Made by a program: the position numbers and the translations under genes
Shown: positions 6,748-13,900 of the stretch, piece by piece
Layout: each line of letters opens with the position of its first letter
Numbering within the stretch: position 1 is the stretch's first letter
Assembly: GCA_958448685.1 (NCBI GenBank)
Contig: CAUDEV010000031.1
Coordinates: 1 to 14,132 of the forward strand
DNA length: 14,132 nt
Direction of reading: 5' to 3'
DNA from: an uncultured Alphaproteobacteria bacterium
GTDB taxonomy: Bacteria > Pseudomonadota > Alphaproteobacteria > RUG11792
The notes under the pieces: model-generated
Databases searched by the model: none
Seen by the model: only the letters and a program-made list of their open reading frames with translations
What the model was told of the DNA's origin: nothing

Positions 6748-6796
6748 ATTAAACTAAAAGTATAATACGAATACGAGTAATAGAGCCGTGTACACG

Positions 6797-6826
6797 AAAA
6801 AAACAATTTTTATTTTTCCGATTTTT
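6797..6826 (-). terminator. Possible terminator of the SPFH gene
   Basis: On the minus strand the end of the coding region and its stop (CGGAAAAA, then TAA) can pair with TTTTTTTCG just behind, forming an A/T stem that ends in a T run. The stem is weak and overlaps the last codons. Confidence 0.3.
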
Positions 6827-7706
6827 TCAAAGCTTCTGCTGAAAATATAGTTTCTCTCAATTGTTCACTGATAGAAGCAAGGTTTCCTGGGGAATGAGGG
6901 ACAAAAACTACACTTGATTTTGAATTTGCTCCAATATCTTTTAAAGTATCAATATATTGAATTAAGAGCACCATATCCATAACATGTGCGGAATCTTCAC
7001 CTGTTTGTTTTTTCAGACCAGCAACAGATTCACTCAACCCTTCAATAATTGCCAAACGTTGTCCTGCAACGCCTTTCCCATGGAGAATGCAAGACTCAGC
7101 TTCCGCTTCTGCTTGTTTTACTTTTAAAATCTTCTCTGCTTCCCCTTTTTCATTAGCGGCCACTCTTAATCTTTGCGCTGTGTTTATCTCATTCATAGCC
7201 GCTTTTACATTCGCATCTGGATCGATATCTGTTACTAGTGCTTTTATTATTTCATAACCAAAATCTTCCATTGGGGCTTTTAATTCCGATTTTACAGCAT
7301 TTGCAATATCATCTTTTCTTGAAAAAACATCATCCAAATCCATAAGAGGAACTTGAGCTCTGACTAAATCGAAAACAAAGGCCTTTATCTGAGCTAAAGG
7401 ATCCTGAAGTGTATAGAAAGCTTCGTATATTTTCGATTCTAAAACTTTGTATTGTACGGCAATAACAATTCTAATGAAAACATTGTCTTTAGTTTTGGTT
7501 TCCACATCGACATTTAATTGATGAATCCTAAGGGAAATCTTGCTTCTCAAAGTTTCTATTAAAGGAATTTTGAAATTCAAGCCAGGACGAGCTAGTCTGT
7601 TAAATTTTCCAAATCTTTCGATAATTGCGCAACTTTGTTGTTCGACTATATAAAAAGATGTTGCAAGTAATATAAATAAAAGAAATATAAATATCAAAAA
7701 GATCAT
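6810..7706 (-). CDS. SPFH/band-7 membrane protein (HIR/stomatin-like)
   Basis: The 298-residue protein has one N-terminal membrane helix (about residues 1-20), then a complete SPFH domain beginning VEQQSCAIIERFGKFNRLARPGLNFKIP. It continues with typical strands (LNVDVETKTKDNVFIRI, LVTDIDPDANVKAAMNEINT) and a Glu/Ala-rich coiled coil (ANEKGEAEKILKVKQAEAEAES). The closest match in memory is the hypersensitive-induced-reaction/QmcA-like group. These proteins form large ring or cage oligomers in the inner membrane and organise microdomains, often influencing FtsH-type proteolysis. The usual NfeD partner gene is not adjacent. I chose the ATG at 7706, which is preceded by GGGAT at a good distance. 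A TTG four codons earlier (7718) overlaps that site. The promoter at 7738-7766 fits. Confidence 0.85.
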   Translation of the reverse strand: MIFLIFIFLLFILLATSFYIVEQQSCAIIERFGKFNRLARPGLNFKIPLIETLRSKISLRIHQLNVDVETKTKDNVFIRIVIAVQYKVLESKIYEAFYTLQDPLAQIKAFVFDLVRAQVPLMDLDDVFSRKDDIANAVKSELKAPMEDFGYEIIKALVTDIDPDANVKAAMNEINTAQRLRVAANEKGEAEKILKVKQAEAEAESCILHGKGVAGQRLAIIEGLSESVAGLKKQTGEDSAHVMDMVLLIQYIDTLKDIGANSKSSVVFVPHSPGNLASISEQLRETIFSAEALKKSEK

Positions 7707-7737
7707 TATCAATCCCAATTAATGCATCCCTATATAT

Positions 7738-7766
7738 AGGATAACACATAATGAATATTTTGTAAA
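7738..7766 (-). promoter_or_regulatory. Promoter for the SPFH gene
   Basis: On the minus strand TTTACA (7761-7766) and TATCCT (7738-7743) are separated by 17 bases. Transcription would begin near 7731, about 25 bases before the ATG at 7706. Confidence 0.55.
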
Positions 7767-7805
7767 GAGCATAAAAATTAAAATTTTAGTGTTGTCATTT
7801 TTATC

Positions 7806-7837
7806 TGGACAAATAGGGGGAGATTTCGTATTATAAT
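7806..7837 (+). promoter_or_regulatory. Promoter for tRNA-Phe and the downstream addA-lolD unit
   Basis: TGGACA (7806-7811) is followed after 17 bases by TATTAT (7829-7834), overlapping a perfect TATAAT (7832-7837). The tRNA begins at 7851. No separate promoter is visible between the tRNA and the helicase gene. Confidence 0.6.
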
Positions 7838-7850
7838 ATTGTTAGTAGAA

Positions 7851-7926
7851 GCCCAGATAGCTCAGTCGGTAGAGCAAGAGACTGAAAATCTCTGTGTCGT
7901 TGGTTCGATTCCATCTCTGGGCACCA
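7851..7926 (+). tRNA. tRNA-Phe (anticodon GAA)
   Basis: This 76-nt class I tRNA includes an encoded CCA. Acceptor GCCCAGA (7851-7857) pairs perfectly with TCTGGGC. The D arm reads GCTC-AGTCGGTA-GAGC. The anticodon stem AGAGA/TCTCT encloses CTGAAAA, giving GAA. The T arm has GGTTCGATTCC. The helicase start codon is only 14 bases behind its CCA. Confidence 0.97.
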
Positions 7927-7940
7927 CTTAAATCCGTTTC

Positions 7941-10316
7941 ATGAGTTACACAAAAGAATATTTTGATGCCACGGATATAACTTCATCCAGTTTCGTTTTT
8001 GCATCTGCAGGTTCCGGAAAAACAAAAATTTTAGTAGATCGTTATATAAAATCACTATTTTTTGGAATAAAACCAGAAGAAATTCTTTGTATAACATTCA
8101 CAAATGCAGCGGTTTTTGAAATGGAAACACGTATTTCTAATATCCTTGAAAAGCTTTACATAAATGAAAATGATTTTGCAAAAAATTATATATCTGAAAT
8201 CTTAAAAATAGAGGCAACTACAGAGAATATAAAAAAAGCTGAAAATTTGTTTTTTTCTTTTCAAGAAAGTCTTTCAAATTTGAAAATTTTGACAATTCAT
8301 TCTTTTTGTCAAAATTTACTTCAACAGTTTCCTCTTGAAGCGGGTATATCTCCAAGTTTTGAAATTATGGAAGAAAGAGATTCTTTAAAATTTTTACAAG
8401 AAATAAAAAACCAGGTTTTGAAAGACTTAAATGAAGATGTTCTGCAACAATTATCTGATAATTTTTCTATATACTCTTTAGAAGATTTTGTAAATAAAAT
8501 CCAGCAATATATTCCTAATTTTTTAGAATTATTTGAAAGTTTTTCGGATATTAAAGAATACAAAAAATTTCTGATTCAAAAATTTAATTATTCCCAAAAC
8601 GATATAAGATTCACAGAAGAACAGAATGATTTTATTAAGGAAAACATAAAAAGCGAAAACTTGGAAAGTTTATATTTAACATCTACTGGAAATATTCGAA
8701 AAAGGATACCATTTCAGAATAATAAGATTTCTCAAGAATTAGCGGAAGTAATTTTCAAAATTTCCCAAAATAGGAAGAAAAGTCAAGTTATAGAAAAAAC
8801 TTGTGTTTTTCTAAAATTAGTACAACAAATTATCCGCAAATATGAAGAATTTAAAAATGATAAAAATATGTTGGATTTTTTTGATGTGCTTCTTAAAACA
8901 AAATATTTATTAACTGAAAGCTTTGCAAAAGAATTTGTGCTTTCCAAAATATGCAATAAAATCAAATCTGTAATGATTGATGAAGCACAAGATTTGAGCA
9001 AAATTCAATGGGAGTTGATTTATCTTTTTTCCGAAGATATTTATACGGATCCAAATTCGAATAAAACGATATTTGTTGTTGGGGATATAAAGCAATCTAT
9101 ATATAGGTTTCAAGGAGCGGATCATTCACTTTTTTCAAAATTTTATCAATTTTGTTTTGATTCTTTGCATAATTTGAATAAAAAATTTAAAACAGTTTAT
9201 TTGAATATTAACTATAGAACAGTTCCTGAAATTCTATATGCGGTTGATAATGTTTTTAAAGGAGAAATATCAGAATTTTCAATGGATAATGGAATTATAA
9301 ATTATAAAAAGCATATTCCTTTTCATAAAAATAATATAGGTAATTTTTCTTTAATTGGATTTGATGAAAATGGGGATTTTTGTCAATTTATAGTTCAAAA
9401 GATAATTCAGCTTAAAACAGAAAATTCACTAATTTTAACAAGAAGCAGGAGCGAATTATCGGAAAATATAATAAATAAATTAACTGATTTAGGAATAGAA
9501 ATTGCTCCATCTGATAGGATAAATTTAAAGGATAATTTTTTAATATTAGACATATTAGCAATTGCAGAAATTTGCATCAATCCTTATTATGATTATACTT
9601 TATGCTGCTTCTTAAAAAGTCCTTATTTTTTTAAAGATCCGTTATCAAATGATGACTTTTTTGAAATTTGTTACAATAGAACAAAATCCGTATTTGAGAT
9701 TTTGGAAATTCATTCTCCAGATAAATTTAATTATGTTAACCAAATAATTAAACATTATGACGAAAATGATTTACGTGGATTTTTTTATTATTTAATAAAT
9801 TTAGCAGATAATTTAACGCAAGATGATGAAAATGCTATATTTGGATTTATGGATGAAGTTAATAAATTTTCTGAAAAACATTCTGATAATATTTCTGAAT
9901 TTTTGAAGTATTTTAAAGAAACTGAAATACAAATTACAAATCAAAACATAGAGAAAGATCGTATTAGATTATCAACGATTCATGGTTCAAAAGGTCTTGA
10001 AGCAGATACAGTATTTTTGTTAGATTTTGACTTGAATGCCGATAAACAAAAAACAGATTTTGTTTTCTCTTTTAGTAATGATCTTTTCCTCAAAAACCAG
10101 AAGTCCCCTTTGTTTTTTATAAAGCCAAGTCAAAAAGATACGTTTTTAGAGTTAAATTCTTTTATTGAACATGAATACAAAGAAGAAGAAAAGGAATTAT
10201 TGCGATTGCTTTATGTTGCAATGACAAGAGCTAAAGAAAATCTATATATTTTCGGAAAAGAAAATAGAAATACCGCGTTTAATTTGATAAAATCGAAATA
10301 TCTTGATAAGAATTGA
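7941..10316 (+). CDS. addA: AddA-like UvrD/Rep superfamily DNA helicase lacking the nuclease domain
   Basis: All superfamily 1A helicase motifs are present: ASAGSGKT (I, residues 21-28), ITFTNAA (Ia), DEAQ (II, about 347-350), VGDIKQSIYRFQGAD (III, about 380-394), NYRT (IV), LSTIHGSKGLE (V, 677-687) and LLYVAMTRAKENLYIFG (VI, near 755-772). The segment TIHSFCQNLLQQFPLEAGISP is characteristic of AddA, which with AddB resects double-strand breaks and loads RecA. Alphaproteobacterial AddA is usually about 1,150 residues with a C-terminal RecB-type nuclease. This one ends at 791, shortly after motif VI, so the nuclease domain is absent. Nuclease activity would have to come from AddB, which is not in the window. 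The ATG at 7941 has no Shine-Dalgarno, and the leader left after tRNA processing would be only 14 bases. lolD follows after 6 bases. Confidence 0.85.
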   Translation: MSYTKEYFDATDITSSSFVFASAGSGKTKILVDRYIKSLFFGIKPEEILCITFTNAAVFEMETRISNILEKLYINENDFAKNYISEILKIEATTENIKKAENLFFSFQESLSNLKILTIHSFCQNLLQQFPLEAGISPSFEIMEERDSLKFLQEIKNQVLKDLNEDVLQQLSDNFSIYSLEDFVNKIQQYIPNFLELFESFSDIKEYKKFLIQKFNYSQNDIRFTEEQNDFIKENIKSENLESLYLTSTGNIRKRIPFQNNKISQELAEVIFKISQNRKKSQVIEKTCVFLKLVQQIIRKYEEFKNDKNMLDFFDVLLKTKYLLTESFAKEFVLSKICNKIKSVMIDEAQDLSKIQWELIYLFSEDIYTDPNSNKTIFVVGDIKQSIYRFQGADHSLFSKFYQFCFDSLHNLNKKFKTVYLNINYRTVPEILYAVDNVFKGEISEFSMDNGIINYKKHIPFHKNNIGNFSLIGFDENGDFCQFIVQKIIQLKTENSLILTRSRSELSENIINKLTDLGIEIAPSDRINLKDNFLILDILAIAEICINPYYDYTLCCFLKSPYFFKDPLSNDDFFEICYNRTKSVFEILEIHSPDKFNYVNQIIKHYDENDLRGFFYYLINLADNLTQDDENAIFGFMDEVNKFSEKHSDNISEFLKYFKETEIQITNQNIEKDRIRLSTIHGSKGLEADTVFLLDFDLNADKQKTDFVFSFSNDLFLKNQKSPLFFIKPSQKDTFLELNSFIEHEYKEEEKELLRLLYVAMTRAKENLYIFGKENRNTAFNLIKSKYLDKN

Positions 10317-10322
10317 CCATTT

Positions 10323-10988
10323 ATGATACTTGAATTAAAAAATATAAAAATGGAATTTAAATCTGGAGATTCTATTTTAAAAGTCTTAAATAATGCCAAT
10401 TTCTCGTTATCAAAAGGCGAAAGTGTCGCGTTAATAGGGCCAAGTGGATGTGGAAAGTCGACTTTATTACAAATAGCTGCTTTGCTTGAGACTCCAACTT
10501 CTGGTGAAATTATAATTAACGGAAAAAATGCTTTAAAACTATCTGATAATGAGAAAACAAAGCTACGAAGAGAGAATTTAGGTTTTGTTTATCAATTTCA
10601 TAATTTACTTCCTGAATTCACTGCTCTGGAAAATGTTATGATTCCACAAATCATAAAGGGAATAGAAAAATCCGAAGCAAAAAGGATATCTAAAGAACTT
10701 CTTGAGCAAGTCGAGTTATCACACAGAATTTCCCATTTTCCTAAAACTCTTTCTGGAGGAGAGCAACAACGCGTTGCTATTGCAAGAGCATTAGCAACAA
10801 AACCAAAATTAATCATTGCAGACGAGCCTACTGGCAATCTTGATCCTGATACCTCTGAAATTGTTTTCGATTTATTTTTAAAGCTAATTCGAGAAAATAA
10901 CACTGCTCTATTTATGGCTACTCATAATATAGAGTTAGCGAGAAAGCTTAATAGAACAATTTCCATCTCGAATGGAATAATTATTTAA
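10323..10988 (+). CDS. lolD: LolD, ATPase of the LolCDE lipoprotein-releasing ABC transporter
   Basis: The 221-residue ATPase has Walker A GPSGCGKST (39-47), Q-loop Q91, signature LSGGEQQR (143-150), Walker B LIIADEP (163-169), D-loop GNLD (171-174) and H-loop H201. The stretch around the Q-loop (LGFVYQFHNLLPEFTALENVMIP) is typical of LolD. It powers extraction of outer-membrane lipoproteins from the inner membrane and their hand-over to LolA. In many alphaproteobacteria the permease gene (lolC/lolE) lies directly upstream. Here that place is taken by the helicase gene, whose stop is 6 bases away, so the permease must be encoded elsewhere. A macrolide-exporter (MacB-type) ATPase is the main alternative, but the short single-domain form and the Q-loop segment favour LolD. 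Confidence 0.87.
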   Translation: MILELKNIKMEFKSGDSILKVLNNANFSLSKGESVALIGPSGCGKSTLLQIAALLETPTSGEIIINGKNALKLSDNEKTKLRRENLGFVYQFHNLLPEFTALENVMIPQIIKGIEKSEAKRISKELLEQVELSHRISHFPKTLSGGEQQRVAIARALATKPKLIIADEPTGNLDPDTSEIVFDLFLKLIRENNTALFMATHNIELARKLNRTISISNGIII

Positions 10989-10998
10989 TTAAACAAAC

Positions 10999-11022
10999 TC
11001 GACCGGAAACAAATCCGGTCGA
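10999..11022. terminator. Hairpin terminator between convergent lolD and dps
   Basis: A perfect 9-bp stem pairs TCGACCGGA (10999-11007) with TCCGGTCGA (11014-11022) around a 6-base loop. It lies 11 bases after the lolD stop and 12 bases beyond the dps stop. On the minus strand a T-rich tract (GTTTGTTTAATT) follows, so it works best for dps. On the plus strand the following A/T tract is weaker. It probably serves both genes. Confidence 0.8.
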
Positions 11023-11033
11023 AACTTATAATA

Positions 11034-11495
11034 TTAACCTATTGTCGATTTTAACATCCAGATTGTTTTCTCATGGAATGATAGTCTATCAGTTAAAACT
11101 CCTTCTGTCCCATAATCTTTTGATTCTGATATTTCAGATAACCCTGATTTTATATCATCACGAATAAACTCATGCGCCTTTAATAATTCTTCCAACATTT
11201 CTTTGCCGGTTTTTCCAGCTAAAGAATCTTTTACAGTTGCCAACTTGGAGAATTCTTCGAATGTTGCGGGAGCTATTCCTCCGATCATTCTTATTCTTTC
11301 AGCGATAACATCAATAGCATTAAATAAATTATTATAATGATCTTCAGTCATCAAATGTATGGCTCTGAAATCAGAAGAGACAACGTTCCAGTGTATATTT
11401 TGCGTTTTTAAAAGCAAGGCATATGAATTTGCGAGCAATTTTGACAAAACTTCAGCAGATTTGCAATCACACTTTGTTGAACAATTACATGACAT
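11034..11495 (-). CDS. dps: Dps family ferritin-like DNA-protecting protein with a Cys-rich N-terminus
   Basis: The 153-residue protein has the four-helix Dps fold. The inter-subunit ferroxidase ligands are conserved: H35 (in NIHWNV), H47, D62 and E66 (DVIAERI). Their spacing equals that of E. coli Dps H51, H63, D78 and E82. Dps assembles into a 12-subunit shell that oxidises iron with hydrogen peroxide, and it often coats DNA in stress. The odd part is the start, MSCNCSTKCDCKS: four Cys in two CxC pairs instead of the usual Lys-rich DNA-binding tail. It suggests extra metal or redox binding (inference). The ATG at 11495 is preceded by AGGTGA. It lies 61 bases behind the Smr gene on the same strand and ends at the shared terminator hairpin. 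Confidence 0.92.
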   Translation of the reverse strand: MSCNCSTKCDCKSAEVLSKLLANSYALLLKTQNIHWNVVSSDFRAIHLMTEDHYNNLFNAIDVIAERIRMIGGIAPATFEEFSKLATVKDSLAGKTGKEMLEELLKAHEFIRDDIKSGLSEISESKDYGTEGVLTDRLSFHEKTIWMLKSTIG

Positions 11496-11556
11496 TTTAA
11501 GTCACCTATAAAATAAAACTATCTATAATTAATTCTGTTCCAAAAAAGTTTTCAAT

Positions 11557-12018
11557 TCAAGGAATTATTTTTCTAGTTCTTAATTTCACGGAATAAGCAC
11601 CAACTTGTCGCATTGAATCTTTAATTCCAGAAAAAGCAATAATAAATTCCGGATGACTTACTAACCAATTTTCGGTTGCTTCCTTTATGATACCAGTGCC
11701 TTTTCCAGTAATTATTGTTACAAATCTTAAATTTTTCAAGACACAATCCGTGCAAAAGTTTTCAAGAACATTATCAATTTCCCGAGTATATCCATGTAAA
11801 TCAATAAATTTTTCCGATTTAAATCTTTTCATTTCAGACTTATCGAAATTTCTAACTTTTTTATTCTGGAATGGTTCAAAAACGAAATTAGGCTTTATAT
11901 TAATTTTCGGAGTAAATTGAGATTTGAGATCGAAATGTGGAACTTTATCACTTTCAGACAATTTCTCTATGGTCTTTTTATAATTTAACCAATTTTCCCA
12001 ATCTTTAATAAATGTCAT
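11557..12018 (-). CDS. Smr-domain protein (putative nuclease/nucleic-acid-binding)
   Basis: The 153-residue protein has a basic, poorly conserved N-terminal half (to about residue 65) and a C-terminal Smr domain. The hallmark IDLHGYT (DLHG at 73-76) is followed by VTIITGKGTGIIKEA (GKG at 105-107) and ends with GAYSVKLRTRK. Smr domains occur at the C-terminus of MutS2 and as small stand-alone proteins. Known members nick DNA or cleave RNA, and some act on stalled or collided ribosomes. The stand-alone form with this layout is common in alphaproteobacteria, with no settled function. Its ATG is 21 bases after the predicted 3' end of the SRP RNA, with only a weak Shine-Dalgarno, so it is likely read from the ffs promoter. 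Confidence 0.85.
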   Translation of the reverse strand: MTFIKDWENWLNYKKTIEKLSESDKVPHFDLKSQFTPKINIKPNFVFEPFQNKKVRNFDKSEMKRFKSEKFIDLHGYTREIDNVLENFCTDCVLKNLRFVTIITGKGTGIIKEATENWLVSHPEFIIAFSGIKDSMRQVGAYSVKLRTRKIIP

Positions 12019-12039
12019 ATTTCTTAACGTTGATATTTA

Positions 12040-12138
12040 GTCAGCTAAAAAGCAAAACCCAAAAATAAAATAATATGGCTGCTGTATTCCTACTCTGACC
12101 AGGTTTTTAAGTTACTTCTGCAAATGCAAATAGCTGAC
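12040..12138 (-). ncRNA. ffs: Small signal recognition particle RNA (4.5S)
   Basis: On the minus strand the apical domain reads CCTGGTCAG-AGTA-GGAA-TAC-AGCAGCCA. This matches the conserved Ffh-binding core: GGTCAG on one side, GGAA tetraloop, AGCAGCC on the other. The bases flanking the loop differ from E. coli (GTA/TAC rather than CC/GG) yet still pair. The ends also pair: GTCAGCTA at the 5' end (12131-12138) with TAGCTGAC at the 3' end (12040-12047), giving one long hairpin of about 99 nt, a normal size for the small bacterial SRP RNA. It acts with Ffh to deliver nascent membrane proteins to FtsY and the Sec translocon. Two overlapping TATAAT boxes lie just upstream. Confidence 0.88.
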
Positions 12139-12139
12139 A

Positions 12140-12150
12140 ATTATATTATA
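12140..12150 (-). promoter_or_regulatory. -10 elements for ffs
   Basis: On the minus strand two overlapping TATAAT hexamers (12145-12150 and 12140-12145) precede the paired 5' end of the SRP RNA. With the first, the start falls at 12138, exactly where the terminal helix begins. A TTGATA at 12172-12177 is too far (21 bases) to be a good -35. Confidence 0.55.
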
Positions 12151-12181
12151 TCATGATTTCTGGATAATTTATATCAAAATT

Positions 12182-12218
12182 TTGTATTGGTTCATAAGAT
12201 GTAAGACAAGAGTCTCCT
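12182..12218 (+). repeat. Left 37-bp inverted repeat of the IS relic
   Basis: It begins TTGTATTGGTTCATAAG and carries AGACAAGAGTCT near its inner end. It pairs with 12502-12538 with five mismatches. Confidence 0.8.
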
Positions 12219-12270
12219 AACACAGAGTTAATATACAATAAAGGAGGAGAGTGTCCAAAATTTTGTGTAA

Positions 12271-12500
12271 AGAGAAGAAATAAGGGGCCTTATTTATACG
12301 ACAAATCCTATAAAATCATTTAACCGAAATATGAGGAAATATACAAAAAATAAGCCCACATTTCCGAGTGAGGAATCGTTGGCAAAAGTTTATTTAGGAA
12401 TATAATTTGCTCTCAGTTAACTATCTTATTTGCTGAGAGGTTGAATAATTGCGGATTTATCTTTGACCTATTTATAACAAAATCTTGGATGGTCTTATTC
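12271..12500 (+). pseudogene. C-terminal remnant of an IS256/Mutator-family transposase
   Basis: From 12271 the plus frame reads EIRGLIYTTNPIKSFNR, then RKYTKNKPTFPSEESLAKV to a TAA at 12403-12405. This matches the conserved C-terminal part of Mutator-type transposases (IYTTNAIES-N-R, then a FPS..-S/A-L.K.LYL segment). A frameshift then leads to ERLNNCGFIFDLFITK (12435-12482), corresponding to the terminal RW.....W...F.Q....F region. About 300 N-terminal residues with the catalytic DDE residues are gone, so it cannot transpose. Confidence 0.75.
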
Positions 12501-12501
12501 T

Positions 12502-12538
12502 AGAAGACTCTTGTCTCATAACTTATGAACTAATACAA
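12502..12538 (-). repeat. Right 37-bp inverted repeat of the IS relic
   Basis: On the minus strand it begins TTGTATTAGTTCATAAG and continues to AGACAAGAGTCTTCT. It is the inverted partner of 12182-12218. Confidence 0.8.
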
Positions 12539-12631
12539 AAAAATATTGCTTGATTTTTGATTCACTTAATGCAAGAATTTAAAAATTAACCTATTAAATT
12601 TAACAAGCTAGTTTTTTGCAAAATTAATTAT

Positions 12632-13825
12632 ATGAGAAATATATTTTCTAAAATACCAAAGACAATAAAAGTTATAGGGTTAGTTTCATTTCTTATAAAT
12701 ATGTCAACCTTGATGATATTTAGTTTATTTGGATTATATTTACATGATAAATTACATATAAACTTTTCAAAAATAGGGTTTTTAGATGGAGCTGTTGAAT
12801 CAGTTTCTTTCATTATGAAAATATTCTCAGGTGTTATAAGCGATATATTAATGAACAGAAAGCTTATATTTCTAACTGGGGCAATTTCCCTTTTTATTGC
12901 CAAACCTCTTGAAGCTATTGCAACGAATTATTGGCCTCTTTTTCAAGCAAAAATTTTGGAAAGACTTGGAAATGGTCTCCAATCAACGCCCAGAGATGCT
13001 ATTGTAGGTGATTGGGCTCCAAGTGATAAAAAAGCAACTTGCTTTGGTTTGCGTCAATCTCTAGCCGCCTTTGGGGCTGTTACGGGATCTATTTTAGCGG
13101 CAATTTTACTAAAGCAGTTTTGTGGAGATTATCAAATGGTATTTTGGCTAGCGTCAATACCTTCTTTCCTAGCTATATTATTAATTATGTTCTTTGTGAA
13201 AGATAAAAGATCCGTTGATAAAACTCGTTCTAAAAGAAATTACAGGAAAATCACATTAAAAGATATTATGAATCTTGGACCAAAATATTGGATATTAATA
13301 GCTGTTGCTTGCACATATATGATTTCAAAAGTGACAGAGTCAATAGTGATACTATATGTCGTTTCTAAATTAAATTTACCAAGTTATGTTGCACCAATAT
13401 GCATGATTTGTTATCAAATAGCAAACAGTTTTATATCATTACCTGCAGGGATTATTTCAGATAAAATAAAAAGCCGCGAAAATATATTTATAGCTGGTAT
13501 AATAATTTTTTTAATTTCTGATATTTTATTTATATTCGGAAAAAGTTTAATAATTATGATATTAGCCTTAATATGTTTAGGCGCGTATATTGGGATTAGT
13601 CAAAGTATATTTCCGGCGAAAATTATTGATATAGTCCCTTCTGATTTAAAAGGTACTGGAATTGGAATTTTTAATCTAGCTTGTGCAATATCTTTCTTAA
13701 TTGGCGGAACAATAGTTGGACATGTTGCAGATCATTATTCATTAAGATGCTCATTTATATTAAGTTCCGGACTCGCAACAATTTCCCTAATTACACTTTT
13801 ATTATCAAAAAAAATCTTAAAATAA
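12632..13825 (+). CDS. Major facilitator superfamily (MFS) transporter
   Basis: The 397-residue product has about 12 hydrophobic segments in two halves, separated by a basic loop near residues 192-210 (KDKRSVDKTRSKRNYRK). The loop between helices 2 and 3 (SGVISDILMNRK) fits the MFS motif G..aDr.grr, and the same loop recurs in the second half (AGIISDKIKSRE). The segment ERLGNGLQSTPRDAIVGDWAP is typical of a subgroup of uncharacterised bacterial MFS proteins with a G.G.R..PRDA-like motif. The substrate cannot be told from sequence; efflux or uptake of a small molecule are both possible. The ATG at 12632 has no clear Shine-Dalgarno. The gene stands alone after the IS relic and before the repeat-containing gene. 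Confidence 0.85.
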   Translation: MRNIFSKIPKTIKVIGLVSFLINMSTLMIFSLFGLYLHDKLHINFSKIGFLDGAVESVSFIMKIFSGVISDILMNRKLIFLTGAISLFIAKPLEAIATNYWPLFQAKILERLGNGLQSTPRDAIVGDWAPSDKKATCFGLRQSLAAFGAVTGSILAAILLKQFCGDYQMVFWLASIPSFLAILLIMFFVKDKRSVDKTRSKRNYRKITLKDIMNLGPKYWILIAVACTYMISKVTESIVILYVVSKLNLPSYVAPICMICYQIANSFISLPAGIISDKIKSRENIFIAGIIIFLISDILFIFGKSLIIMILALICLGAYIGISQSIFPAKIIDIVPSDLKGTGIGIFNLACAISFLIGGTIVGHVADHYSLRCSFILSSGLATISLITLLLSKKILK

Positions 13826-13858
13826 ATTATTTGAATTAACTGTTTTTTAATATATTTT

Positions 13859-13867
13859 TGCTATTCT
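13859..13867 (+). promoter_or_regulatory. Extended -10 before the tandem-repeat gene
   Basis: TGCTATTCT at 13859-13867 forms an extended -10, 33 bases before the start codon. No good -35 is seen, and the upstream DNA is T-rich. Confidence 0.35.
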
Positions 13868-13900
13868 AAATATAAGAGGTTTATTTTTAGGTTTTGACTC

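Larger units (their letters stand above)
12182..12538. mobile_element. Insertion-sequence relic (357 bp) with 37-bp imperfect inverted repeats
   Basis: The two ends are inverted copies that match at 32 of 37 positions by eye, with the shared core AGACAAGAGTCT. Inside, at 12251-12270, lies GTGTCCAAAATTTTGTGTAA, which resembles the end sequence of many IS256-family elements. It is followed by the tail of an IS256-type transposase. No clear target duplication is seen. Either an IS256-type element landed in a smaller element and was gutted, or both are remnants joined by deletion. This explains most of the nearly 500-base gene-free gap between the SRP RNA and the MFS gene. Confidence 0.7.

Noticed and set aside
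6787..6796. Perfect palindrome CGTGTACACG
   Set aside because: It is isolated, lies behind a gene and not in a promoter, and could be chance.
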